Shown here: positions 1 to 7,813 of the stretch, one piece after another
Position numbering within the stretch: position 1 is the stretch's first letter
Layout of the letters: each line of letters starts with the position of its first letter
IMG/VR virus record: IMGVR_UViG_3300031576_001285
Coordinates: 1-41,679 of that record
Direction: 5' to 3' (one strand)
Origin: a virus
Length of the DNA: 41,679 nucleotides
Position numbers and translations under genes: made by a program
The notes under the pieces: model-generated
The model's input: the letters and a program-made list of their open reading frames with translations, nothing else
Databases searched by the model: none
Told to the model about the DNA's origin: nothing

Positions 1-219
1 GTGGCCGTATCCGCTCAAGTCATGCTCGACAACATCGAGGCCGCAATCAACGCTCGTCTGACGGGCGGAGCTGTCCAGTCGTATTCAATCGGCGGTCGCA
101 ACCTTCAGTACATATCGCTCAGCGAACTAAGGCAGATGCGAGACCAGTTAAAGCGCGAGGTCGCCTCTCAAACGCCAAATGGTGCTAGAACCTACGCGAA
201 ATTTACGGACCCAGTATGA
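1..219 (+). CDS. gpW-like head-tail joining protein
   Basis: A 72-residue protein with a GTG start at the first base of the window. Its size, the internal YSIGGRNLQY-type hairpin followed by a helix (SLSELRQMRDQLKREV) and its position directly before a portal gene match the lambda gpW family, small proteins that sit under the portal and help attach the tail. The stop overlaps the portal start (ATGA). In lambda-like order the large terminase subunit precedes gpW, so that gene should lie just outside the left edge. Because the gene begins at base 1, a longer N-terminus cannot be excluded, although 72 residues is already the normal family length. Confidence 0.8.
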   Translation: MAVSAQVMLDNIEAAINARLTGGAVQSYSIGGRNLQYISLSELRQMRDQLKREVASQTPNGARTYAKFTDPV

Positions 220-1820
220 ATCAAAAAGAAACCTTAAGCGAACGCATCAACAAAAGCATCGACAGCTTCATCGGGCTATTTTCTCCGAAAGCCGCGTACA
301 AAAGAAAAGCGTTCCGTAGAGCGCAGGCGATGCTCGGGTCATACCGCGGGGCGGACAAGACGAGACTGCGCGGCAAGTGGTGGCCAGGCGGCGGGTCGGC
401 GGACGAGGATCTTTTGCCGGATCTTTCGGCCTTGCGTGAAAGAAGCCGGGATCTTAACCGCAACGACGCTCACGCGTCCGGAATCACGACGACGGTGACT
501 TCAAACACGGTAGGCACGGGGATCAAGCCTCAAAGCCGAGTGAAAGCGAAGAAGCTCGGTATATCCGACGACGAAGCGACCGCGTTTCAAGAAGCGGCCG
601 AGGATAACTGGGAGAAGTGGTGCCCCTTCGCCGATGCGGGAAACCGCATGGACTTTTATGAAATTCAAAACCTTGTCGACAGGCAAATTCTCGAAAACGG
701 CGAAATCATCCTTTTGCCGCTCATGTTGGAAGACAAGTCGAGGCCTTTTTCTCTGGCCTTTGACGTCGTCGAATCAGACCGCCTTGAAACCCCGCCCGAT
801 AAAAGAACCGACAAAAACATCCGGCACGGCGTTGAGATAGGAGAACGCGGGGAGCCGGTCGCCTACTACATTCGGAAAACTCACCCCGGAGATCTCGTTT
901 TATCCCGAGGAGTCGAACGCCAGTATGTGCGCATCCCGGCCGTAGGCGAGACGGGAAGAAAAAACGTTATTCATCTTTACTGGGTGAACCGTCCGGGTCA
1001 GACGAGAGGCGTTCCTTTCTTCGCGCCGGTCATGAATTATTTCAAGGACCTTGCCGATTACATGGAGGCGGAGCTCGTTGCGGCGCGTGTCGCCGCGTGT
1101 TTTGCGGTGTTCATTAAAAAAGACGACAACTATTCGGCGGCTTTAGGCAACACCGCCGAGATAAATTCCAAAGGCCAGAGGATTCAGGAACTCGAGCCGG
1201 GCATGATCGATTACTTGGGCCCCGGCGAGGACATATCCGCTTTCAATCCCAACAGGCCCGGTGGGCAGTTCGAGCCCTTTGTTGATCGAATCCTAAGAGC
1301 GATTTCAACGGGTCTCAATCTTCCGTATGAGATTGTCGCCAAAGACTTCTCGAAAACAAATTATTCAAGCGCCCGGGCGGCTCTCCTTGAGGCGCGGCGT
1401 TACTTCATGGTGCGTCAAGCATGGCTTTCAAGAAAACTCTGTCAGCCAGCGTGGGACATGCTTCAGGAAGAAGCGTTCCTTAAAAACCAGCTTCCGGCCA
1501 AATCGTTTTACGAAAAAAAGAGCGACTGGTGCCGCGCCCGTTGGATTGCTCCCGGCTGGCAGTGGGTGGATCCGGTGAAAGAAGCCAAGTCCTCTGAGAT
1601 GGCGATAGACATCGGGATCTCGACCTTAGCCGACGAGGCCGCCTCTCAAGGCAAAGATTGGGAGGAAGTCTTGGAGCAACGCGCCCGCGAAGCGACGAAG
1701 GTAAAAGAACTCGAAGATAAATACGGCGTAAAGATTCTCGGTTCCGGATCTGGCGACGCGTGGTCAGACGATCTGGTCGGCACGGCGAGCGAAACGGGCA
1801 AAGGGAGCGACGCCTCATGA
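216..1820 (+). CDS. Portal protein, lambda family
   Basis: A 534-residue protein, the usual length for lambda gpB-type portals. The N-terminal region has the family-typical stretch SRDLNRNDAHASGITTT followed by a VGTGIKPQ motif, and the rest is the mixed alpha/beta portal clip and wing region. Portals form the dodecameric ring at one capsid vertex through which DNA is packaged and ejected and which docks gpW and the tail. The gene overlaps gpW by 4 bases and the protease by 4 bases (ATGA), so these genes are translationally coupled. Identification rests on family pattern and gene order and is strong. Confidence 0.93.
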   Translation: MNQKETLSERINKSIDSFIGLFSPKAAYKRKAFRRAQAMLGSYRGADKTRLRGKWWPGGGSADEDLLPDLSALRERSRDLNRNDAHASGITTTVTSNTVGTGIKPQSRVKAKKLGISDDEATAFQEAAEDNWEKWCPFADAGNRMDFYEIQNLVDRQILENGEIILLPLMLEDKSRPFSLAFDVVESDRLETPPDKRTDKNIRHGVEIGERGEPVAYYIRKTHPGDLVLSRGVERQYVRIPAVGETGRKNVIHLYWVNRPGQTRGVPFFAPVMNYFKDLADYMEAELVAARVAACFAVFIKKDDNYSAALGNTAEINSKGQRIQELEPGMIDYLGPGEDISAFNPNRPGGQFEPFVDRILRAISTGLNLPYEIVAKDFSKTNYSSARAALLEARRYFMVRQAWLSRKLCQPAWDMLQEEAFLKNQLPAKSFYEKKSDWCRARWIAPGWQWVDPVKEAKSSEMAIDIGISTLADEAASQGKDWEEVLEQRAREATKVKELEDKYGVKILGSGSGDAWSDDLVGTASETGKGSDAS

Positions 1821-2983
1821 AGCGGGAACTTTTAAGAACCGAAATCGCAAGAGGCATCAAGCAAGGTTTCGGCGTCGACCGCGAAAAGGGGATCATCCGC
1901 GGTTTCGCGGTGATGACAAAAGGTTTCATCAAAGACCAGCGGGGTTGGGAGATTGACGAAACCACGCTTCTTCAAGTCGTCGAATCCGGAAACAGTTTGA
2001 AGACGGGTCTTAAGTCCCGGTTCGGACATCCCATGATGTCGAGCGAAGCTTTGGGGACTTTTCTTGGGAGGGTCAAGAATTTCGGTAAAGAAGGCGACGT
2101 TGTCCGCGCCGATCTTTATTTTGACGAGTCGGCTTACAAAACGCCGGACGGGGATCTTGCCACTTACGTCATGGATTTAGCCGAAAACGACCCGGAGGCT
2201 TTCGGGGCATCAGTTGTTCTTCTGGAATATGACCTTGAGGAACAGCTAGAGGCAGACGGCAAAACGCCGAAAAAAGATGCGAACGGAAATCCCCTCCCCG
2301 AGAGACTTCGTGTCGCCAAACTTTCATCCGTCGACGTGGTGGACGAACCAGCCGCGAATGAGGGGTTTTTCGGAAAGTTCTTTCCGGACAACGTAAAGCT
2401 TTCGGCGGGTTTGGCTGAATTTCTCGACAGGTTCATTCAAAACCCGGAAGCGGTCGAGAAGGCAGGTGCTTTTCTTAGGAGATATCAAAACATAAGAGTC
2501 GAGGAAAACAAAAAGGAGAACGAACCAATGGATCTTAAAAGCTTAACACTCGAGGCGCTTAAAACGGAGCGGCCTGATTTAGCAGACGCGTTGCAAAAAG
2601 AAGCAAAAACCGCTGGATCTCAGGATGGCGTTACATCCGAAAGAAAGCGTGTCCTGGGGATTCTGGCAAAAGCCGAGCTTCCCGAATATCAGAACATGCG
2701 CACCCTGACCAAGGCATCCATCGAAAACGGGGACAGTCTCGAAACGTCAGAGGGGAAGTTCAAGGATCAGAGAATTAAGGATCTTGAAACTCAAGCTCCC
2801 AAAACTCCGGGCCCCGGTGACGGCGGCGAAGGAACGGAAACTTCGCACCTTTCGGTCGAGGAACAGTGCAAGCGTGACTGGGAGACGAAGCCCGGGATTC
2901 AAAAGGAATTTTCGTCGCTCGGCTCATATACGTCGTATGTGAAAGCCGTGAAGCGCGGCCAAGTAAAAGAACTGAAGAAATAA
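1817..2983 (+). CDS. Prohead protease with C-terminal scaffold region
   Basis: The ATG at 1817 overlaps the portal stop (ATGA), giving 388 residues. The first ~200 residues look like a prohead maturation protease: a GIIRGFAVMTKGF entry strand, a candidate catalytic His in KSRFGHPM, a candidate Ser in EAFGASVVLL, and the typical terminal motif SSVDVVDEPA. After residue ~235 the protein becomes charged and helical (MDLKSLTLEALKTERPDLAD), as expected for a capsid scaffold that is cleaved out during maturation. This is the lambda gpC/Nu3 arrangement of protease and scaffold in one frame. The catalytic assignment is inferred from motif context, not alignment. Position between portal and decoration protein fits. 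Confidence 0.85.
   Translation: MKRELLRTEIARGIKQGFGVDREKGIIRGFAVMTKGFIKDQRGWEIDETTLLQVVESGNSLKTGLKSRFGHPMMSSEALGTFLGRVKNFGKEGDVVRADLYFDESAYKTPDGDLATYVMDLAENDPEAFGASVVLLEYDLEEQLEADGKTPKKDANGNPLPERLRVAKLSSVDVVDEPAANEGFFGKFFPDNVKLSAGLAEFLDRFIQNPEAVEKAGAFLRRYQNIRVEENKKENEPMDLKSLTLEALKTERPDLADALQKEAKTAGSQDGVTSERKRVLGILAKAELPEYQNMRTLTKASIENGDSLETSEGKFKDQRIKDLETQAPKTPGPGDGGEGTETSHLSVEEQCKRDWETKPGIQKEFSSLGSYTSYVKAVKRGQVKELKK
2528..2983 (+). CDS. Nested in-frame scaffold protein (internal start)
   Basis: Inside the protease gene an in-frame ATG at 2528 (residue 238) is preceded by AAGGAG ending 9 bases upstream (GGAG at 2515-2518), a better ribosome binding site than that of the full gene. It would make a 151-residue protein consisting only of the charged helical scaffold region. 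Lambda makes its scaffold Nu3 the same way from within gene C. The sequence shows the site and frame; separate production is inferred from the lambda precedent. Confidence 0.65.
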   Translation: MDLKSLTLEALKTERPDLADALQKEAKTAGSQDGVTSERKRVLGILAKAELPEYQNMRTLTKASIENGDSLETSEGKFKDQRIKDLETQAPKTPGPGDGGEGTETSHLSVEEQCKRDWETKPGIQKEFSSLGSYTSYVKAVKRGQVKELKK

Positions 2984-3013
2984 CTAAACACTCAAAAAGG
3001 GAGGAAATAAAAA

Positions 3014-3430
3014 ATGGCAACACTCGCACAAGATAAACCCCGCGCTTTCGGCGTCGGGGATTTCAACGAACTGCCCGTCATCGCAAGCGACATCATCTTT
3101 GAAGGTGCCGCTGTAGGCGACAACGCGTCGGGACTGGCAAGGCCGCTTGTGGCGGCGGATCCATTTCTTGGATTTGCCAAGGAGCGTTGCGACAACAGCG
3201 CGGGAGCCGCGAGCGCACGAAACGTTAAGGTTTTCGAGCGCGGGAAGATCGAGCTCGACGTGACCGGCGTGGCATCGGCCGCCGACGTGGGAGAGGCGGT
3301 GTACGCGTCGGATGACGACACCTTCACGCTCACCTCGGCCGGTAACTCGGCCATCGGAAAGGTCGTTCGTTGGGTTTCGGGTACGCGCTGTGTCGTGTAC
3401 TTCGAGGGCGTTCAGGTCAGGTCTCTGTAA
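3014..3430 (+). CDS. Capsid decoration (cement) protein, DUF2190-like
   Basis: A 138-residue protein between protease and major capsid genes, with GGGAGG about 8 bases before the ATG. It is rich in Ala, Gly and Val with short beta strands (VFERGKIELDVTGVASAADVGEAVYAS, here described by its start), matching the DUF2190/capsid-cement pattern of a beta-rich domain with the VGxAVYASDDDTFTLT-like strand pair. Such proteins coat the expanded capsid lattice and stabilise it. Function is inferred from family pattern and position. Confidence 0.75.
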   Translation: MATLAQDKPRAFGVGDFNELPVIASDIIFEGAAVGDNASGLARPLVAADPFLGFAKERCDNSAGAASARNVKVFERGKIELDVTGVASAADVGEAVYASDDDTFTLTSAGNSAIGKVVRWVSGTRCVVYFEGVQVRSL

Positions 3431-3458
3431 TTTTTAACCAAACAAGGAGGATATGAAA

Positions 3459-4442
3459 ATGGGTCTTAAACAACTTTCAAGCCGCGACGTCATCGGCCAG
3501 TTTTTCGAGGCGCTTGAAGCCGCGACCGGGGTCACGTGGATTCCGAAAATCAGTATGCTTTTCCCCTCAAACCAGCAGTTTGAGAACTATAAGTGGCTTG
3601 GGTTCTCACCGGCCTTAAGACGCTGGATCGGAGAAAGACAGGCGAAAGGCCTCCGCGTGAACGGGGTGACGATTGAAAACCTGCTTTATGAATCCACGCT
3701 TGGGATCGATGTGGATGATATCCGCCGCGATAAAACGGGACAGATCAGAATCCGCATCAAAGAGCAGGTGGAGGAGGCGATCTCGCATTGGGCGACGCTT
3801 CTTACGACACTCGTTCAAAATGGCGAGACGGCGGCTTGCTATGATGGGCAGTTTTTCTTCGATACGGATCACCAGGAAGGTGATAGCCCCTCTCAGAAGA
3901 ATAAACTCGCCGCAGGCGACTTCGGGGAGCTCAACGTCGCCACTCCCACAAACCCCACGGCGAACGAGCTGGCTGATGTCATCTTAAAGATGATTCAGCA
4001 TCTTTACAGCTTGAAGAACGACCAGAACCGTCCGATGAACCGCTTTGCCAGGGAATTCCTCGTGATGGTGCCGGTCGGTATGTGGGGAAATGCGATGCAG
4101 GCCGTCACAAAGGCGAACTTGAACACCGGCTCCGGTGTCCGAGACAACCCACTCATGGGTTCGGGCTTAAGGATCAGCGTCGAGACGAACCCGGAGCTCA
4201 CTTGGACGGATAAGCTTGCGATCTTCCGTACGGACGGAAACGCCAAGCCCTTTATCCGGCAGGCTGAGCTTCTGGATGGCGCTTCTCAAGCGGACGATGA
4301 GTCGCTTGGTATCCAAGTCCAGAGCATCGCGGAGGGCTCCGAGGAAGAGTTCAAGAATAACCAGTGGCTTTTCGGCATCAAGGCCAGCCGCAACGTCGGC
4401 TATGGCTACTGGCAACACGGGGTTATCGGCCAGTTATCCTAA
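3459..4442 (+). CDS. Major capsid protein, Mu gpT-like
   Basis: 327 residues from the ATG at 3459. That start is preferred over the ATG at 3453 because AAGGAGG ends at 3450, leaving 8 bases to 3459 but only 2 to 3453. The protein resembles the Mu-like major head subunit gpT: an N-terminal helix, then WLGFSPALRRWIGERQAKGL, a conserved FFFDTDH turn, and a C-terminal WLFGIKASRNVGYGYWQ motif. It would form the icosahedral shell with the HK97 fold. A gpT-type capsid beside a lambda-type portal and siphophage tail is a normal mosaic combination. Confidence 0.88.
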   Translation: MGLKQLSSRDVIGQFFEALEAATGVTWIPKISMLFPSNQQFENYKWLGFSPALRRWIGERQAKGLRVNGVTIENLLYESTLGIDVDDIRRDKTGQIRIRIKEQVEEAISHWATLLTTLVQNGETAACYDGQFFFDTDHQEGDSPSQKNKLAAGDFGELNVATPTNPTANELADVILKMIQHLYSLKNDQNRPMNRFAREFLVMVPVGMWGNAMQAVTKANLNTGSGVRDNPLMGSGLRISVETNPELTWTDKLAIFRTDGNAKPFIRQAELLDGASQADDESLGIQVQSIAEGSEEEFKNNQWLFGIKASRNVGYGYWQHGVIGQLS

Positions 4443-4458
4443 GCCGGGGATTTTCCCC

Positions 4459-4650
4459 ATGGCTAAGGGAAAGGTCTGTCTTGTCTTAATCGAAACAAAG
4501 AAGATCCGGGGCGAAGAAGTTCTTGCTGGGACGATTCTTATGGAAGGCGCTCTAGCAGGGGCTTTTTCGCTCAAGGATATTTCAAAGGCAGTCCGTCTTG
4601 GCCAAGCCCGTACAGAAATTAAGAAAAGAAACGGCGAAAAAAGCCTATGA
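4459..4650 (+). CDS. Small protein of the head-tail region, unknown function
   Basis: 63 residues, starting at an ATG 16 bases after the capsid stop. A GGGGA/TCCCC inverted repeat lies immediately before the start and no clear Shine-Dalgarno is visible, so translation may depend on coupling from the capsid gene. The protein is basic at its C-terminus (KAVRLGQARTEIKKRNGEK) with a short beta-like N-terminal half (KGKVCLVLIETKKIRGEEVL). It ends in an ATGA overlap with the next gene. No family recognised; a small neck-region protein is the most that can be said. Confidence 0.6.
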   Translation: MAKGKVCLVLIETKKIRGEEVLAGTILMEGALAGAFSLKDISKAVRLGQARTEIKKRNGEKSL

Positions 4651-4994
4651 CGCTTAAGTCCAAGATGCAAGATGACGCGAAGGTTGCGTTTCTCAACAGC
4701 GATGAGTTTGCCGAGTCGGTTGTTTACACTCCAAACGGCGGATCCCCGAAAACAATCAATGCGATTGTTGTGCGCGAGCGGCTTGAATCCAAGGGCCCGG
4801 ATCAAAACATTTCACTAAGCCGGGGATGCGAGATTCTTATCGCCAATGATGCCGTGGCCGGTGTCACTTCCATTAATAAAAATAACGACAAGGTTTCTTT
4901 CCCTGTTCAGGTTGGCGGCGCATCCGTTATTTGGACTGTGGTCGAGATTTTACACCATGACGATGCGATGTGGCACTTGAGGGTCATCAAATGA
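4647..4994 (+). CDS. Head-tail joining protein (gpFII-like position)
   Basis: 115 residues, ATGA overlap with the preceding gene and with the next one. The sequence has a helical start (KSKMQDDAKVAFLNSDEFAE) then a beta-rich body containing NAIVVRERL and RGCEILIANDAVAGV, typical of the short phage proteins often annotated as head-tail joining or ATP-binding sugar-transporter-like proteins. These correspond to lambda FII, which caps the neck and presents the tail attachment surface. Assignment is by pattern and place in the operon. Confidence 0.65.
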   Translation: MTLKSKMQDDAKVAFLNSDEFAESVVYTPNGGSPKTINAIVVRERLESKGPDQNISLSRGCEILIANDAVAGVTSINKNNDKVSFPVQVGGASVIWTVVEILHHDDAMWHLRVIK

Positions 4995-5620
4995 TCAAAA
5001 CTCAAGTCGACGCATCACGCGTTCTTTCGGTTCTCGGCAAGCTCCCGGTGGCCGTTCGCTTTCAGTTTGGCGACGCGCTCGATCATATCAGTCTTAAATT
5101 CTTAAAGAAACTCCGCAACGAACGGCTTTCGGGTGGTGAGGGAATAAAAGCGCGTCCGGGTGGCCTCTTCAGACGTTTTAAGAGAGTTTTTCTCGTTCCA
5201 TCCGATAACCAAACAATGGGTGTGGAAATATTTACCTCTTCCAAAATCGCAAAGCTTCACGAAGAAGGCGGGGTTATGCGCGGCACGGGAGGCCTTCGGC
5301 TTGCCGTTCCGATTTCTGCGAGTGCAGGGACGACCGAGACTTCTACAGGAGCCATCAGGCGTCAGTTTGGCGGCACTGCCTATAACCGCGATGTCAGACC
5401 GAAAAAGAACGTCATGCCGGTGAATGTAGGCGGCAAAACCTATCTCTTCCGAAAAAGAAGAAAGGCTGGGGATGTGTTGCCGCCGTTATTTGTTTTAAAA
5501 GAAGAAGTTCGCCTGAAGCCGCGTCTTGGTTTTTACAAAACCTGGAAAGATATGGAACCCGATGCGATTCGAATTGTGAGTAACGCGCTTACAAAAGCGG
5601 CGAAGGAGGCGACAAGCTAG
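4991..5620 (+). CDS. Putative tail-completion / neck protein (gpZ-like position)
   Basis: 209 residues from an ATG overlapping the previous stop (ATGA). The order FII-like, this gene, terminator-like gene, tube protein corresponds to lambda FII-Z-U-V, so a tail-completion role is likely. The N-terminal part is helical (VLGKLPVAVRFQFGDALDHI) and followed by a basic stretch; KIAKLHEEGG and a PPLFVLKEEVRLKPRLGF motif are seen in HK97 gp10 or minor-tail-protein relatives. No direct family call can be proven by eye. Confidence 0.55.
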   Translation: MIKTQVDASRVLSVLGKLPVAVRFQFGDALDHISLKFLKKLRNERLSGGEGIKARPGGLFRRFKRVFLVPSDNQTMGVEIFTSSKIAKLHEEGGVMRGTGGLRLAVPISASAGTTETSTGAIRRQFGGTAYNRDVRPKKNVMPVNVGGKTYLFRKRRKAGDVLPPLFVLKEEVRLKPRLGFYKTWKDMEPDAIRIVSNALTKAAKEATS

Positions 5621-6084
5621 TGCCGAATACCGTCCGAGAGAACATTTTTCAAAACATAAAATCTACACTTTCGCTTATCTCGGTTGCCAACGGCTTTGAC
5701 AATAACATCGCAAGCGTTCAACAGTGGGATGTAAACGGCAACACTTTGGCGTCTGTTCCGACGATTATCGTCAATTCCGGTCCTGAAGACGGATCGGACA
5801 ATGCCTATCCACTTACGACTTGTAGTCTGAAAGTTTTTCTTACTCTTTGGACGCGCATCGACGAAGGATCCCCGGACGCGCCAGACACCGTTTTAAACAG
5901 TCTCTTGGGCGACATCAAAAAGAAATTAAAAGAGGACATCACACGCGGTGGAAACGCCGTCGATACGGCGGTCACATCTGTCGAACCGTTCGACACAATC
6001 GAAGGCCAGGGAGAAGTGGGGCTTGTCATCACGGTTGAAGTTAAATATCGCCACGCTCAAACAAATCCGAAAACGGCTATGTAA
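5620..6084 (+). CDS. Putative tail terminator protein (gpU-like position)
   Basis: 154 residues starting with GTG at 5620, which overlaps the TAG of the previous gene by one base; AAGGAGG about 10 bases upstream supports this start. It has a helical start (VRENIFQNIKSTLSLISVA) and strands resembling tail-terminator proteins (PTIIVNSGPEDGSD, CSLKVFLTLWTR, GLVITVEVKYRHA). Tail terminators form a hexameric ring that stops tube polymerisation and joins tail to neck. The assignment is from fold-like pattern and its place directly before the tube gene. Confidence 0.65.
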   Translation: MPNTVRENIFQNIKSTLSLISVANGFDNNIASVQQWDVNGNTLASVPTIIVNSGPEDGSDNAYPLTTCSLKVFLTLWTRIDEGSPDAPDTVLNSLLGDIKKKLKEDITRGGNAVDTAVTSVEPFDTIEGQGEVGLVITVEVKYRHAQTNPKTAM

Positions 6085-6101
6085 AAAAGGAGGGGTTTTA
6101 A

Positions 6102-7028
6102 ATGAGATCAGCACTTGGGGTCATATACGCGAAAGTCGAAGGAACTTACGGCACGGATTCGGTGCCGACGGGTGCGGCAAACGCCATTCAGGCATTTGAC
6201 GTAAAGCTGGATCCCCAGCACGAAACGTTGGAGCGAGATGACTTTGCAGTCAGCAAATCCAAATTAAAGAGTTTGGGGGGCAAGAGAAAATACGAGCTTT
6301 CGTTTTATGTGGAGCTTAAAGGATCGGGCGCTGCCGGTACGGCTCCGCGTGGGGTCGGGGATCTTTTAAAAGCGTGCGATCACACCGAAACCATCAGCGC
6401 CGGTGTCAGCGTCACCTACGCGCCGCGTTCGGGGTCGCTTCAGTCCTGCACGATTTATCTTTTCATGGACGGAGTGCGTCATATTCTCACGGGCTCGGTG
6501 GGAGATATGGAATTTGCAGGGGTCGCGGGAGAGGTCGCAAAGCTCAAATTCAAAATAAAGTGCCTCTATGCCACGCCTACAGATCAAGCGCTTCCGGCGA
6601 GCCCGACGTATGATTCGACGGTGCCTGTGGTTTTAAAGAATCTCACGGCGACGATGGACGCATACGCCGCTATTATTCGTGAGCTCATGTTGAAACAAGG
6701 CAACAAGATCACCGAGCGCGGGGATTTGACGGCGACTCACGGGATACGCGGCTTTGATGTCGTTGACCGCAATCCCGAAGGCGAGATCACACTCGAGGCG
6801 ACGACGCTTGGCACGAAGAACTGGTACACGAAGTTTGAAGCCGACACCGTGCAGGTTTTAAGCATCGCTATCGGAGCAAGCGCCGGGAATATCTGCACGA
6901 TCACCGCCAACCAATGCCGCTTAAAAAACATTCCTTATGACGCGTCAGACGGCATTCTCGTTCATAAGCTGCCGTTCCAGATGGCGCGTTCGGTTGCGGA
7001 TGATGAGTATGCGATTGTTTTTACGTGA
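6102..7028 (+). CDS. Major tail tube protein
   Basis: 308 residues, AAGGAGGGG upstream of ATG 6102. The protein is beta-rich and shows the duplicated pattern of some siphophage tube proteins: an N-terminal half with KLDPQHETLERDDF and a C-terminal half with KNLTATMDAYAAIIRELMLK and EITLEATTLGTKNWYTKF. Length is above lambda gpV (246) and fits tube proteins with an extra domain. It polymerises into the DNA-conducting tube around the tape measure. The next genes are the tail-assembly chaperones, as expected. Confidence 0.78.
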   Translation: MRSALGVIYAKVEGTYGTDSVPTGAANAIQAFDVKLDPQHETLERDDFAVSKSKLKSLGGKRKYELSFYVELKGSGAAGTAPRGVGDLLKACDHTETISAGVSVTYAPRSGSLQSCTIYLFMDGVRHILTGSVGDMEFAGVAGEVAKLKFKIKCLYATPTDQALPASPTYDSTVPVVLKNLTATMDAYAAIIRELMLKQGNKITERGDLTATHGIRGFDVVDRNPEGEITLEATTLGTKNWYTKFEADTVQVLSIAIGASAGNICTITANQCRLKNIPYDASDGILVHKLPFQMARSVADDEYAIVFT

Positions 7029-7067
7029 TTTCTAAATAACTTAAAACAAAAGAGAAAGGATAAAGAA

Positions 7068-7487
7068 ATGATTATTTCCGATTTGTCAGATAAGCACGAA
7101 GTAAAAATCAAAGACGCGACGTTCAGCGTGAGAGCATTGCCCGCGAAAACCTACCGGAGTCTTATCTCAAGGCTCTCTTTTTTGAGGGAGATGAGTAACA
7201 AAGTCACGAAGGAAAGCTTCGAGAGTTTGAAAGCCCAGGATCCCCAAAAGTATGAAGAGGTGAACGAAAAGCTTCATGAGGTTTTTAGAGACTTCATCAA
7301 ACAAAGTGTGGTGGGACACACCGGCATCACGAAAAAGGACGGCTCGGACGTGGTTTTTGTTTCTGACGAAAAAGGCCTCGTGTCCGATGAGACATTGGAC
7401 GCTTATGAGCGCCTTCACATCACCTATATTTTGGCGAGTGAAGTGATTGCCTTGAATACCATGACAGGGCAAGACCTAAAAAACTAA
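7068..7487 (+). CDS. Tail assembly chaperone G-like protein
   Basis: 139 residues between the tube and tape-measure genes, the classical place for lambda G/GT-type chaperones. It begins with a short strand region (MIISDLSDKHEVKIKDATFS) then long amphipathic helices, and ends in ITYILASEVIALNTMTGQDL. The stop TAA at 7485-7487 is placed immediately after an A AAA AAC slippery heptamer at 7478-7484, so a fraction of ribosomes should shift to -1 and make a longer G-T fusion. The chaperone coats the tape measure while the tube assembles and is not normally in the virion. Confidence 0.82.
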   Translation: MIISDLSDKHEVKIKDATFSVRALPAKTYRSLISRLSFLREMSNKVTKESFESLKAQDPQKYEEVNEKLHEVFRDFIKQSVVGHTGITKKDGSDVVFVSDEKGLVSDETLDAYERLHITYILASEVIALNTMTGQDLKN

Positions 7488-7539
7488 TCGTTGCCGTCTT
7501 GCAGTCAGAACTCGTCAAATCCCACGAGTGCGAGACGGC
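7478..7539 (+). promoter_or_regulatory. Programmed -1 ribosomal frameshift site
   Basis: A AAA AAC at 7478-7484 lies in the correct zero frame (CTA AAA AAC TAA), directly before the stop. Eight bases later a stem starts: GCCGTCT at 7493-7499 pairs with AGACGGC at 7533-7539, and inside it ACTCGT (7510-7515) pairs with ACGAGT (7524-7529). Slippery site, spacer and structured element match known G/GT frameshift signals. Confidence 0.88.
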
Positions 7540-7813
7540 CGCACCGGCGGCCCGGGAAATCATGGGTTGTGACAGACCAAAACCAGAAAGTGCTTGCTTC
7601 AAGTTTGACGGCATCGTGATTGATCGGTGTCCGGGTTTTTATCTAAAAGAAGGCGGACTCATCAAATTCGCCTACGAGCTTCACAATTGGCGTGAAAAAG
7701 GATTTTTGCCGTATCCGGGCGGGTATCTCGATCAGCCAAACCGAATAGTCGAGATTTGTAATTACATGGATTATTTGTTCGCGGAAAAACTTAAACGGGA
7801 AACAAAGTCATGA
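7484..7813 (+). CDS. T-like extension of the tail chaperone, made by -1 frameshift
   Basis: This frame is open from the slippery heptamer to 7813 and adds about 109 residues to the 139-residue G protein, giving a GT product of about 248 residues. The extension includes LQSELVKSHECETAAPAARE, an HxxC-type Cys/His cluster (HEC, MGC, AC, RC) and PYPGGYLDQPNRIVEICNYM. A Leu (TTG) codon at 7499 could only weakly initiate and has no Shine-Dalgarno, so frameshifting is the better explanation. It overlaps the tape-measure start by 4 bases (ATGA). In lambda the T part recruits tube subunits to the tape measure. Confidence 0.8.
   Translation, partial: LIVAVLQSELVKSHECETAAPAAREIMGCDRPKPESACFKFDGIVIDRCPGFYLKEGGLIKFAYELHNWREKGFLPYPGGYLDQPNRIVEICNYMDYLFAEKLKRETKS

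Noticed and set aside
1480-1965. Minus-strand gene of 161 codons inside the portal/protease region
   Set aside because: It is antisense to two well-supported genes, arginine- and serine-rich as expected from a shadow frame, and lacks a ribosome site.
7499-7813. Independent gene beginning with TTG 7499
   Set aside because: There is no ribosome site, the frame is open back to the slippery heptamer, and frameshifting explains it better.
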